Origin: Microbacteriaceae bacterium
Lineage (GTDB): Bacteria; Actinomycetota; Actinomycetes; Actinomycetales; Microbacteriaceae
DNA: 64,000 nucleotides
Direction of reading: 5' to 3'
Assembly (NCBI GenBank): GCA_019638805.1
Contig: JAHBTA010000002.1
Span: forward strand, 248,001 to 312,000
Within the stretch, counting starts at the first letter, position 1, and each line of letters opens with the position of its first letter. The notes beneath the pieces are model-generated. The model was not told the origin of the DNA. It made no database searches and saw only the letters and a list, made by a program, of their open reading frames with translations. This document shows, piece after piece, positions 51,601-59,336 of this stretch. The position numbers and the translations under genes are program-made.

Positions 51601-54596
51601 TCGGAGTCGTTGATCAGCACCTGCACCGAGATGCTGCGCCCCGGACGCACGGTGACCTCGTCGGCGTTGGCGACCGGGTTGCGCGAACCCTCGAGGGGCG
51701 GGGAGATGCCGACCCGGATGGTGCCCTCGGCCCGGGCGCCGAGCGCGTCCGTGACGCTGTAGGTGAACTCGTCGGTGCCCGTGGAGTAGTCGCCCGCCTC
51801 GTAGGTGATCGACCCGGGCCCCACCTGCAGCACCGAGCCCTTCTCCGGGTTGCTCGCGATGCCGATGAGCTGCACGGAGTCGCCGTCCGGGTCGGTCCCC
51901 GAGAGCGGGATGTCGATCGTCACGGTCTCGCCCGCCAGCACGCGCGCGACCACGCGGGCCGGCGTCGGCGGGTTGTTGGTGGCGAGATCCACCTCGCGCA
52001 CCGCGATACGCACGGTCGCCTGCGCGGTCTGGCCGTCCGGCCCGGCGATGCTGTAGACCGCCGAGTAGTTGCCCGCGGTCTGCGGGGCCAGGTAGCGCAG
52101 CCGGTTGCCCGAGGCGAACAGCAGGCCCGCGCCGTCCGGGAGGTCCTGGGCGAGCTCGGGCTGGAGCGTGATGGCGGCGTCGTCCGGGTGATCGTCGTTG
52201 TCGAGCACCGGGATGTCGATGACATCCCCCACGCGCACGGTCACCTCGTCGTCGTTGGCCAGGGGCGGCTGCGGTTGGGCGGGGATGGGCAGTTCGACGA
52301 CCGTGATGGTCCCGGTGGCCTCGGCCAGGCCGTTGCTGATGCGGTAATTGAAGGTCACCGTCTCGCCGTCGAGGGGCGCCCTGAGGGTCACGCGGACATC
52401 CCGCTGGTCGATGACCTCCGCCTGAATCGGGCCGTCCGGCTCGAGCCCGGTCACACCTGTCACGACGAGCACGCCGCCGGCGGGGTCGATATCGGTCTGC
52501 GCCGGGTTCACGGTCTGCGACTGGAGGGTCGGGATGAAGACCGTCTTGGGCACGGTGATCGGGCGCGTGTTGGTGTCCGGGGGCGCGGCGACGTCGATGC
52601 GCACGAGACCGGTCGCGGTCTGGTCGCCGTCGGTCACCGTGAACTCGACGTAGTGCGTGCGCGCGTCGTCGCTCTCGAACGTGAACGTCCCCGCCTCGAA
52701 GCTCGGCTCGATGATCGAGCCCGCCTTGGCGGGAACCGCGTTGAGGCGCAGCGGACCGTTGCCGCCGCGCACGTGCTGCATCGGGCGGACGGTGATCTCC
52801 TGCCCGGCCGTGGCGATCACGACCCACGGCTCGATGACGATGGGCACCTCGCCGGCCGGCCGGACCGTGATGGCGAGGCTTCCCGTGCCCTCGGACCGGC
52901 CGTCGGTCATGGTCAGCGTCGCGGCCTTCTGGGAACCGCCCTCGCCCGAGTCCGAGAACACCACGACGCCGTCCGGCTTGTGGCTCACCCGGTCGGGGGA
53001 TGCCGTGGTCGCGCTCACGAGGTAGAACGGATCGCCGTCCGGGTCGACCCAGTCCCCCGAGACCTGGGTGGAGATCCGCCCGCCCTCGCCGACCGTGGTG
53101 CGCGTCGTGCGCACCTGCCGCGGCGGCGAGTTCTCCTCCGGCCCCCGGACGGTGACGGTGACGGTCGCGCTGTCGGTCCCGCCCCGCCCGTCGCTGATCT
53201 CGTAGCTGAAGGTGATCTTGCCGCGGGCCCCGTCGTCCAGGGTCAGCTGCAGCTGCTGGTTGCGGGTCACCAGATCGATGCGGCCGACGCTCTCCGGGAC
53301 GCCGCTGGTCTGCGTGATGACGAGCACGTCGGCGTTCGGGTCGTAGTCGTTGAGCAGGACGGGGAGGAGGGTCGAGCGCCCGGGCCGGGCGCCGAACTCG
53401 TCGTCGACCGCGACCGGGGGCTTCTGCACCTCGTCGATCTCGGGCGGCAGGTCCTGGTCGTTCTCCTGCTGCTCCGGGTCCTCCTCCTCGACGATGAGGT
53501 CGTCCCAGTTGGCGATGAGCTCGCCGTCCTGCTGGATCGCCCAGCTGCCGCCCCCGCGCGTGTCGTTGAGCACCGCGTGCTCGCGATTGACCGCGAACAC
53601 GAGCTGGGCCGAGCCGGGCATCTCGGCCAGCTCGAGCGTGCCGCCCGCCTGGCCGTCGCTCAGGCAACGCCTCCACGCGACCCCGCTGCTCCACGCGCCG
53701 TACTCGCAGCCGCCCAGCACGAGGGGCGCGGCCACCGATCCGGACTGGCCGTCGACCAGCGGAACCGGACCCGCCCCGCTCAGGGGGACGCTCAGGAGGG
53801 CCTCGCGCGTTCCCACCAGCACGCGCTCGGAGGCCGGCCCGGGCTGCTGCAGCACGGGTCCCTGATCGGCGCCCACGCGCTCCGAGAGGTCGATCGAGGT
53901 TCCGGCCAGGTACAGGATGCGCGTCCCGGCATCCAGCACCGCCCAGCGGTCGCCGACGGCCGTGATCTGGTAGTTCCGCGAACCGGCGTCGAGGCCGAGA
54001 TCCCAGGTGGCGTCCACCGCGTCCGAGCGGGTCGCGTCGACGCGGCTGACCTGCCCCGCCTCGGGCGAGTACGCGTAGAGCATCCCGTCCGGCGTGACCG
54101 CGACGACGGCGTCGGCGCCGAGGCTCAGGCTCGCGGGCGAGGTCGCGTCGAAACCGGTGAGCTCCACGCGGGGCACGATCCACAGCTCGCCCGTGCCGGA
54201 CTCGAAGATCACGATGCGGTCGCCCGCGATGAGCACCTCGGACTGGTCCGGCGGCAGCGCGATGTCATCGATGACCGCGCTGGTCGCCGGGTCGATGGTC
54301 TCGAGCGTCGCGTTGGCGTGGTCGACGAGCAGGACCGTGTCGCCGTTCTGCACCGTCTCGAGCTGGCTCGTGCCCGCCTTGACGACCGAGTTGAGCTCGA
54401 GCACCTGGGTGCTCGCGCGCCCGATCGCCTGCTGCTGCCCGTTCGCGACCCACACCGAGCCGTCGTCCAGCTCCATGCGCTGCGCGGTGTAGCCGGTCGA
54501 GGTGATCGCGACCGCGGCGACGACGGCCGCCACGACTGCCCCGCTGGTCGCGGTGATCGCAAACGAGCGGTGGTTTCTCAGCCAGGTGCGGAACAT
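48654..54596 (-). CDS. Giant membrane-anchored Ig-like/fibronectin III surface protein
   Basis: A 1980-residue protein. The N-terminal membrane helix (about 13-35) leaves almost everything outside. Residues about 45-360 look like beta-propeller repeats (VLLVDHANATLETIDPATSAV, VAVTPDGMLYAYSP). An acidic linker (about 368-395) leads to roughly ten Ig/cadherin-like domains with the VLLNDYDPN / LINDSDPDG calcium-loop style motif, then about four Fn3 domains to the C-terminus (for example NVRVSEFGDRLLKLAWVPG). No LPxTG or C-terminal helix. Probably a sensor or adhesin-like protein connected to the kinase gene 3 bp upstream. The base composition matches its neighbours, so recent import is unlikely. 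Domain count is by eye. Confidence 0.82.
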   Translation of the reverse strand: MFRTWLRNHRSFAITATSGAVVAAVVAAVAITSTGYTAQRMELDDGSVWVANGQQQAIGRASTQVLELNSVVKAGTSQLETVQNGDTVLLVDHANATLETIDPATSAVIDDIALPPDQSEVLIAGDRIVIFESGTGELWIVPRVELTGFDATSPASLSLGADAVVAVTPDGMLYAYSPEAGQVSRVDATRSDAVDATWDLGLDAGSRNYQITAVGDRWAVLDAGTRILYLAGTSIDLSERVGADQGPVLQQPGPASERVLVGTREALLSVPLSGAGPVPLVDGQSGSVAAPLVLGGCEYGAWSSGVAWRRCLSDGQAGGTLELAEMPGSAQLVFAVNREHAVLNDTRGGGSWAIQQDGELIANWDDLIVEEEDPEQQENDQDLPPEIDEVQKPPVAVDDEFGARPGRSTLLPVLLNDYDPNADVLVITQTSGVPESVGRIDLVTRNQQLQLTLDDGARGKITFSYEISDGRGGTDSATVTVTVRGPEENSPPRQVRTTRTTVGEGGRISTQVSGDWVDPDGDPFYLVSATTASPDRVSHKPDGVVVFSDSGEGGSQKAATLTMTDGRSEGTGSLAITVRPAGEVPIVIEPWVVIATAGQEITVRPMQHVRGGNGPLRLNAVPAKAGSIIEPSFEAGTFTFESDDARTHYVEFTVTDGDQTATGLVRIDVAAPPDTNTRPITVPKTVFIPTLQSQTVNPAQTDIDPAGGVLVVTGVTGLEPDGPIQAEVIDQRDVRVTLRAPLDGETVTFNYRISNGLAEATGTITVVELPIPAQPQPPLANDDEVTVRVGDVIDIPVLDNDDHPDDAAITLQPELAQDLPDGAGLLFASGNRLRYLAPQTAGNYSAVYSIAGPDGQTAQATVRIAVREVDLATNNPPTPARVVARVLAGETVTIDIPLSGTDPDGDSVQLIGIASNPEKGSVLQVGPGSITYEAGDYSTGTDEFTYSVTDALGARAEGTIRVGISPPLEGSRNPVANADEVTVRPGRSISVQVLINDSDPDGSPLVVTAATPNTADTTAVIEDDRIVTITPPAEAGDYSVIYTIQNESGGTSSAFIHVKVDPDAPLGYPVAQDTVLAVSDVLDRDSVDVDVLDNVFFPDGESGELGVALVQGYAQSAQLLPDKRIRVSIGDRSQIIPFSVSHPDDDSVRSYAFIWVPGYDDALPQLDPTAPALRVNSEDTLRIDLNDYVVALGGRQVRLADTSTVRATHANGANLVVDEFTLEYTSADQYFGPASITFEVTDGSSADDPEGRRAILTLPIEVDPRDNQPPVFVGGTVNFEPGEEKELDLVRLTNYPYDDDLDELVYTVLQPLPEGFSYQLNGQRLVLMADATAVTGSTTSVSLTVRDAINEGRAGTIVLQVVPSTRPLAAPVADRAVTQRGQTTIVDVLLNDQATNPFPETPLRVIAIRGLGGSALPDGVTITPSADNSRLSVSVASTAVPGDVSLQYQVADATNTPARYVWGSITISIQDVPDPVTNVRVSEFGDRLLKLAWVPGQFNNSPITGYEVTMTSAADGSPLGVTSCTTTVGCELRTPGNGPSNAVRLSVVAINDIGPSTSTALSGSIWSDIIPPPPSSLGWRPLDQGLRITWAKPDVGAGSPIETYVVTVGGVTQSISVDPSDPVGTKYSRNIQAPSIANGSSIGFSVSARNSAPNSLATWNEATGAGVPAGPPIPTAAPTASGSITDGTTASIAWDGAFSGNGATITDYWVAIYTGSAPVCTVTGVEVGNPDVNPPTGPGIKHVAGGVTSTGFGGLTPNTTYQMTVFAYNGQGCVASTTVPVTPRAAPGPVTAVSTAGPVQSSPSTWDFRLDGFTIGSGSTDADTFQYRLIGGSTDQSASGIVAPGTLLTTGNGSHYGNALSVQVKACKAYPEATLCSANWSATFALGGVAVSNAVPGGLQSVVTQNDGLLDSTGYWSWGSLPVGADYAGVSATCGPDDDPGTPSQCEVHGGLLGLSFPDLVITIAANGTTYSRSYDWNDY

Positions 54597-54599
54597 CGT

Positions 54600-56033
54600 T
54601 CAGTCCCCGAGCACGTCGATGCACTTCTCGGCGCTGGGGGCGCCGGTCTTGCCCTGGCGGTTGACGGTCACGGTGATGCACACGGTCGTGCCCGGGTCGG
54701 CGTCCACCCGGAAGACCGGGGAGCGCTGGATGCTGGAGGTCCCGTCGCGGACCTGGATCTGGTAGCGGTCGTCGTCGTCGAGCCCGGGGTCCGGCCAGGT
54801 GAACTCGACGGCGCCTCCGGACTCGGTGGCCGAGATGTCGGTCACGGTCGGGATGCCGGTGTCGTTCGCCGCCCGCAGCAGAACCGCGACCGCCGTGACG
54901 CCGAGGGCCACGACGAGGGCCGCCGCGCCCACCAGGACCCAGGTGATGATCTGCTGGCGCCGGCTGAGCGGTGCGGGACGGCTCTCGCTGAACCGGTTGG
55001 GCGCGCTCGCCTCGCGCACCGTGCCCAGGGGCTGATACGCCTCGGAGGCCTGCTCGGCGATGCGTCGCCGACGGCGGGGGGCGGCCACGCCGGCTGCGGC
55101 GCCCGGGAGGGGGCGCAGGCGCGTCCGGTCCTCCAGATCGCTCACGGTGGCCGATGCCCACTCGTCCATGGCCACCTCGATGGGGGTCTGCGCGAGCCCC
55201 AGCTCGGCCTCGATGACCTGAAGCTCCCGCACGAAGTCGAGGGCGGTCGCCGGCCGCAGCTCGGGTTTGCGCGACATGGCCCGGCGCAGGAGCGCATCCA
55301 GGCTCGCGGGCACGTCGGCGCGGCCGATCGGCTGGGGCTTGGCGCGCGCGATGCGCGACATGAGGTCGGTCGAGGTGTTGGAGCCGCCCGGGACCTCGAA
55401 GGGCGAGCGTCCGGCGAGCAGCGAGAAGACGGTCGCACCCAGCGACCACACCTCGCTCGCGATCGAGCCGGGGGTCTCGTCCAACAGGACCTCGGGCGCC
55501 GACCACGGGATGGAGAGCCCGACCGAGTCCTCCTCCTTCGCGACCGCGATCGACGCGGCGATGCCGAAGTCGGAGAGCACCGGGTGCCCGTAGGCGGTCA
55601 GCAGGATGTTGGAGGGCTTGATGTCGCGGTGGAGCACACCCGCGCGGTGCGCCGTCTCGACCGCGCTGCCGATCTTGATCGCGATGCGCAGAACCTCGGC
55701 GACCGGGATGCGCTCGCGCCGATAGCGCTCGCTCAGGCCGGCCGAGCACAGCTCCATGACCAGATACGGCCTGCCGTCCGCGGAGACCCCCGCCTGGTAG
55801 ACGGTGAGGATCGACGGGTGGCCGCTCAGCTGGGCCATGAGGTTGGCCTCGGCCTGGAACATCTGGCGCACCTGGTCGTTGACCACCTCGGCGAGCATGA
55901 CCTTGACAGCGACCTGACGACGGGGCATGTTCTGCTCGTACAGGAACACGTCGGCGAAGCCCCCGGACCCCAGGACGTGGACGTAGGAGAACCCGGGCAG
56001 CACAGGGGGTTGCGACGGCAGACGGCGCGCCAC
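54600..56033 (-). CDS. Membrane Hanks-type Ser/Thr protein kinase
   Basis: A 477-residue receptor-type kinase. The kinase domain (about 15-285) has GSGGFADVF, ATP-binding K44 in VAVK, HRD (135-137) with KPSN, DFG (155-157) and APE (179-181). The activation segment reads DSVGLSIPWSAPE and lacks the usual TxxY/GT threonine. A basic linker precedes one membrane helix (about 365-390), then an extracellular domain of about 90 residues with fibronectin-like strands and two cysteines. GTG at 56033 has GGAGGAG upstream. It is followed after 3 bp by the giant surface protein gene; PP2C and FHA genes lie upstream, forming a phosphosignalling set. Confidence 0.9.
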   Translation of the reverse strand: MARRLPSQPPVLPGFSYVHVLGSGGFADVFLYEQNMPRRQVAVKVMLAEVVNDQVRQMFQAEANLMAQLSGHPSILTVYQAGVSADGRPYLVMELCSAGLSERYRRERIPVAEVLRIAIKIGSAVETAHRAGVLHRDIKPSNILLTAYGHPVLSDFGIAASIAVAKEEDSVGLSIPWSAPEVLLDETPGSIASEVWSLGATVFSLLAGRSPFEVPGGSNTSTDLMSRIARAKPQPIGRADVPASLDALLRRAMSRKPELRPATALDFVRELQVIEAELGLAQTPIEVAMDEWASATVSDLEDRTRLRPLPGAAAGVAAPRRRRRIAEQASEAYQPLGTVREASAPNRFSESRPAPLSRRQQIITWVLVGAAALVVALGVTAVAVLLRAANDTGIPTVTDISATESGGAVEFTWPDPGLDDDDRYQIQVRDGTSSIQRSPVFRVDADPGTTVCITVTVNRQGKTGAPSAEKCIDVLGD

Positions 56034-56122
56034 TAGGCCCTCCTCCCCAGCCGACAGAACCTAGTCATTCTAGGCAGACGGGTCTGTGCGACCGGGGGGT
56101 CCACCCCAGTTATAGGGGCGCC

Positions 56123-56950
56123 TCAGGGATCCCCCAGATCGGGCGCCGCCCCGACGGGTGGAGGGGGCGGCTCGGGAGCCCCCACGACATCCACGACGGC
56201 GACCGTGACGTTATCGCGTCCGCCGGCGGCCAGGGCGGCATCGACCAGCGCACCCGCGGTCTCAGCCGGAGTCAGCCCGGCCGTCAGGTGGAGCCGGATC
56301 CGCTCGTCATCGAGTTCCTTGGTCAGCCCGTCCGAGCAGATCATGAGTCGCAGGCCGGTCACGACGGGGACGAGCACGACATCCGGCCGCGGGTCGTCCC
56401 GGAAGCCCAGTGCCCTGGTCACGACGTTGCTCTCCGGGTGGTGCTCGGCGTCCTCGGCCGCGAGCAGTCCGGCGTCGACCAGCTCCTGCACGACCGAGTG
56501 ATCGGTGGTCACCCGGCGCAGCTCGTTGCCCACGAGCGCGTAGACCCGGCTGTCGCCGATGTTGAAGACCGCGAAGACCGGGATGCCGTCGGCGAGCGAG
56601 AGGACGGCTCCCGTCACCGTCGTCCCCGCCCCGACCGGGATATCCTGCGCCAGAGTGTCGATGTCCTTCGCGGCCGCGGCCAGCGACTCGTTGAGCGTCG
56701 CGAGGTCCAGGAAGCGCGTGCCCCGGCGAGGCGACAGGTGCTCGACGGCCGCGGCGCTCGCGCGATCCCCGGCCGCGTGTCCGCCCATCCCGTCGGCGAC
56801 CGCGAAGACCGGGGCCACGACGACGACGCTGTCCTCGTTGCTCGTCCGGCGGTGGCCGACGTCGCTGCGGGCCGCCCAGCTGAGCACGACGGTTCCACCG
56901 CCGGGAACGGCGGTGCGGTGCCCGGTGCGGTCCTTCCCGAGCCGGGTCAT
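56123..56950 (-). CDS. PP2C-family protein phosphatase
   Basis: A 275-residue Ser/Thr phosphatase opposing the kinase encoded downstream. The metal-binding core is complete: GHRRTSNEDSV (about 32-42), FAVADGMGGHAAGD (about 49-62), FNIGDSRVYAL, CSDGLTKELDDE and GGRDNVTVAVVDV. A Pro-rich tail ends the protein. No membrane helix, so it is cytosolic. ATG at 56950 overlaps the FHA gene stop (ATGA). It resembles PstP-type phosphatases but lacks their extracellular part. Confidence 0.9.
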   Translation of the reverse strand: MTRLGKDRTGHRTAVPGGGTVVLSWAARSDVGHRRTSNEDSVVVVAPVFAVADGMGGHAAGDRASAAAVEHLSPRRGTRFLDLATLNESLAAAAKDIDTLAQDIPVGAGTTVTGAVLSLADGIPVFAVFNIGDSRVYALVGNELRRVTTDHSVVQELVDAGLLAAEDAEHHPESNVVTRALGFRDDPRPDVVLVPVVTGLRLMICSDGLTKELDDERIRLHLTAGLTPAETAGALVDAALAAGGRDNVTVAVVDVVGAPEPPPPPVGAAPDLGDP

Positions 56951-57315
56951 TCCGGCCCCAGGAGCTCGAGCACGTTCCCGTCGCCCAGATCGATGCGCGA
57001 ACCCGGCACCACGACTGCGGTCTCGCCGCGCAGGAGGGTCCGGGGTGGGGCGCCCGGGGGCGTGATGATCGTGCCGTTGGTCGAGCGCATGTCGGTCGCC
57101 ACGACGACCCCGCCCGAGGTCCGCAACTCCAGATGCGTCGCCGAGACCACCTTCTCGCGCGAGGGAACCGCGACTAGCCGCACCCGGCGATCGCTCGCGA
57201 TGCGCGGAACGCTCGGCCGCCGCCCCAGGTACACGGTCAGGTCGAGTCCGACGACGACACCGTCGGACATGCGGATGCGGTACGGGGCACCTGGGGGATC
57301 GAGCGGCTCCGTCAC
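56947..57315 (-). CDS. Single FHA-domain protein
   Basis: A 122-residue phosphothreonine-binding protein made almost only of an FHA domain. YLGRRPSVPR gives the GR motif, VVSATHLEL the SxxH motif, and MRSTNGTII the STNG motif. It starts the 17-kb cluster; the GTG at 57315 has no good Shine-Dalgarno, and a promoter cannot be placed with confidence. Its stop overlaps the PP2C start (ATGA). A likely substrate or adaptor of the membrane kinase. Confidence 0.82.
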   Translation of the reverse strand: MTEPLDPPGAPYRIRMSDGVVVGLDLTVYLGRRPSVPRIASDRRVRLVAVPSREKVVSATHLELRTSGGVVVATDMRSTNGTIITPPGAPPRTLLRGETAVVVPGSRIDLGDGNVLELLGPE

Positions 57316-57334
57316 CGTCCTATTGTGGCCCCGG

Positions 57335-58771
57335 TCACGAGCCGATGTAGCTCATGACGTGCTTGACCCTGGTGTAGTCCTCGAAGCCGTACATCGACAG
57401 GTCCTTGCCGTAGCCGGAGTGCTTGAAGCCTCCGTGCGGCATCTCCGCCACGATCGGGATGTGCGTGTTGATCCACACGCACCCGAAGTCCAGGTGCTTG
57501 GCGAACCGCATGGCGCGGCCGTGATCGCTCGTCCAGACGCTCGACGCCAGGCCGTAGTTCACGCCGTTGGCCCATTCCAGCGCCTGCGCCTCGTCCCGGA
57601 AGCGCTGGACCGTGATAACGGGCCCGAAGATCTCGTTCTGGATCGCGTCGTCGGTCTGCTCGAGCCCGGCGACCACGGTCGGCTCGATGTAGTAGCCGGT
57701 GTCGCCCTGGCGGGCGCCCCCCGCGCGGATCTCGGCGTTCGAGGGCAGCGCCTCGATGACGCCCATGACGCGGGCGAACTGGTTCGCGTTGTTGACCGGA
57801 CCGAAGAATGTGCTCGGGTCGTGCGGATCGCCCGTGCGGACATTGGCGCGCACGTGCGCGACCATCGCCTCGACGAAGGCGTCGTGCGCGTCCTCGTGCA
57901 CGAGGACGCGGGTCGCCGCGGTGCAGTCCTGCCCGGCGTTGAAGTAGCCAGCGGTTGCGATACCCTCCACCGCGGCGGCCAGGTCGGCATCCGGGAAGAC
58001 GATCACGGGGGCCTTGCCGCCCAGTTCCAGGTGCACGCGCTTGAGGTCGGACGCCGCCGCCTTCGCGACCTCCATGCCCGCGCGCACCGACCCGGTGATC
58101 GAGACCATCTGCGGGATCCGGTGCTCGATCATCGCGGCGCCCGTCGTGCGGTCGCCCGTGATGACGTTGAGCACGCCAGGCGGCAGGTGGTCGGCCGCGA
58201 TCTCCGCCAGCAGGAGGGTCGCGAGCGGGGTGGTGTCGCTGGGCTTGAGCACGGTCGTGTTGCCCGCCGCGATGGCGGGGGCGATCTTCCACACCGCCAT
58301 GTTGAGCGGGTAGTTCCACGGCGTGACCTGGCCGATCACGCCGATCGGCTCGCGCCGGATCGAACTCGTGTGGTCGGGCATGTACTCCGCGGTCGCACGC
58401 CCCTCGAGATTGCGGGCCGCACCGGCGAAGAACCGGATCTGGTCGACCGAGAGGAGGATCTCATCCTCGACGAGCGTGGCGCGCGGCTTGCCGGTGTCCT
58501 GGGATTCCAGGTCGGCGAACTCGTCCGCACGGCGCTCCATCTCGTCGGCGATGCGGAAGAGCGCGAGCTGGCGCTGCGCGGGGGTCGACTCGCCCCAGAC
58601 CTCGAAGGCGTCGGCCGCCGCGCGGAATGCGGCGTCGACGTCGGCAGCGCTGGAGACGGGCGAGCTCGCGTAGGTCTTCTCGGTCGCGGGGTCGATGACG
58701 TCGAACGACGCGTCGCCACGGGCCTCGACGTACTCGCCATTGACGAAGTTGCGCAGGGTGCGGGTAGCCAT
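57335..58771 (-). CDS. Gamma-aminobutyraldehyde dehydrogenase
   Basis: NAD-dependent aldehyde dehydrogenase, most like 4-aminobutanal dehydrogenase of putrescine catabolism (4-aminobutanal to GABA). The 478-residue protein has VTPWNYPLNMAVWKIAPAIAAGN, the catalytic glutamate in ELGGKAPVIVF and the catalytic cysteine in GQDCTAATR. The C-terminal KHSGYGKDLSMYGFEDYTRVKHV is typical of this subgroup. ATG at 58771 follows TAGTCT with a 6-nt gap. It is divergent from an Lrp-type regulator, followed by the aminotransferase gene that makes its substrate. Betaine-aldehyde-type substrates are the alternative. Confidence 0.85.
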   Translation of the reverse strand: MATRTLRNFVNGEYVEARGDASFDVIDPATEKTYASSPVSSAADVDAAFRAAADAFEVWGESTPAQRQLALFRIADEMERRADEFADLESQDTGKPRATLVEDEILLSVDQIRFFAGAARNLEGRATAEYMPDHTSSIRREPIGVIGQVTPWNYPLNMAVWKIAPAIAAGNTTVLKPSDTTPLATLLLAEIAADHLPPGVLNVITGDRTTGAAMIEHRIPQMVSITGSVRAGMEVAKAAASDLKRVHLELGGKAPVIVFPDADLAAAVEGIATAGYFNAGQDCTAATRVLVHEDAHDAFVEAMVAHVRANVRTGDPHDPSTFFGPVNNANQFARVMGVIEALPSNAEIRAGGARQGDTGYYIEPTVVAGLEQTDDAIQNEIFGPVITVQRFRDEAQALEWANGVNYGLASSVWTSDHGRAMRFAKHLDFGCVWINTHIPIVAEMPHGGFKHSGYGKDLSMYGFEDYTRVKHVMSYIGS

Positions 58772-58777
58772 GCGCTC

Positions 58778-58783
58778 AGACTA
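58778..58783 (-). promoter_or_regulatory. -10 box of the aminobutyraldehyde dehydrogenase gene
   Basis: TAGTCT on the minus strand, 6 nt before the ATG, in the 89-bp spacer shared with the Lrp gene. Confidence 0.5.
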
Positions 58784-58860
58784 TCGATATCCGCTGTGAA
58801 ACGCCCCCCTGATTGCGGAATCGCTTGTATGCGCCCCGGATCGCTGACAGAATCAGGAGC

Positions 58861-59328
58861 ATGCCCGTGCGCTCGAAAGCCGTCGTGCTCGACGATGTCT
58901 CCAAGGGGATCATCGAGCAGCTCCAGAAGGACGGCCGCCGTTCGTACGCCGAGATCGGGAAGGCGGTCGGTCTCAGCGAGGCCGCCGTGCGGCAGCGGGT
59001 CCAGAAGCTCACGGAGTCGGGGGTCATGCAGGTCGTGGCCGTGACCGACCCCATGCAGCTGGGCTTCTACCGCCAGGCCATGATCGGGATCCGGGTCACC
59101 GGCGACGCCGCGCGCGTGGCCGAGGAGTTGGGCTCGATCGACGCGGTCGACTACGTGGTGCTCACGGCGGGGAGCTTCGACATCCTCGCCGAGATCGTGT
59201 GCGAGAACGACGAGGACCTTATCGACCTGCTGAACCACCGCATCCGCCAGATCCCGGGCGTGCAGACGACCGAGACGTTCGTGTATCTGAAACTGCAGAA
59301 GCAGTTCTACAACTGGGGAACCAGGTAA
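58861..59328 (+). CDS. Lrp/AsnC-family regulator
   Basis: A 155-residue feast/famine regulator. The N-terminal HTH (IIEQLQKDGRRSYAEIGKAVGLSEAAVRQRVQKL, about residues 16-49; key part VGLSEAAVRQRVQKL) is followed by the RAM ligand-binding domain (about 65-150) with GSFDILAEIVCEND. It probably controls the divergent dehydrogenase gene and the aminotransferase/oxidoreductase genes downstream, sensing a putrescine-pathway intermediate. The ATG at 58861 has AGGAG just upstream; an earlier in-frame ATG at 58813 is less likely. Confidence 0.85.
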   Translation: MPVRSKAVVLDDVSKGIIEQLQKDGRRSYAEIGKAVGLSEAAVRQRVQKLTESGVMQVVAVTDPMQLGFYRQAMIGIRVTGDAARVAEELGSIDAVDYVVLTAGSFDILAEIVCENDEDLIDLLNHRIRQIPGVQTTETFVYLKLQKQFYNWGTR

Positions 59329-59336
59329 GAGGAATC

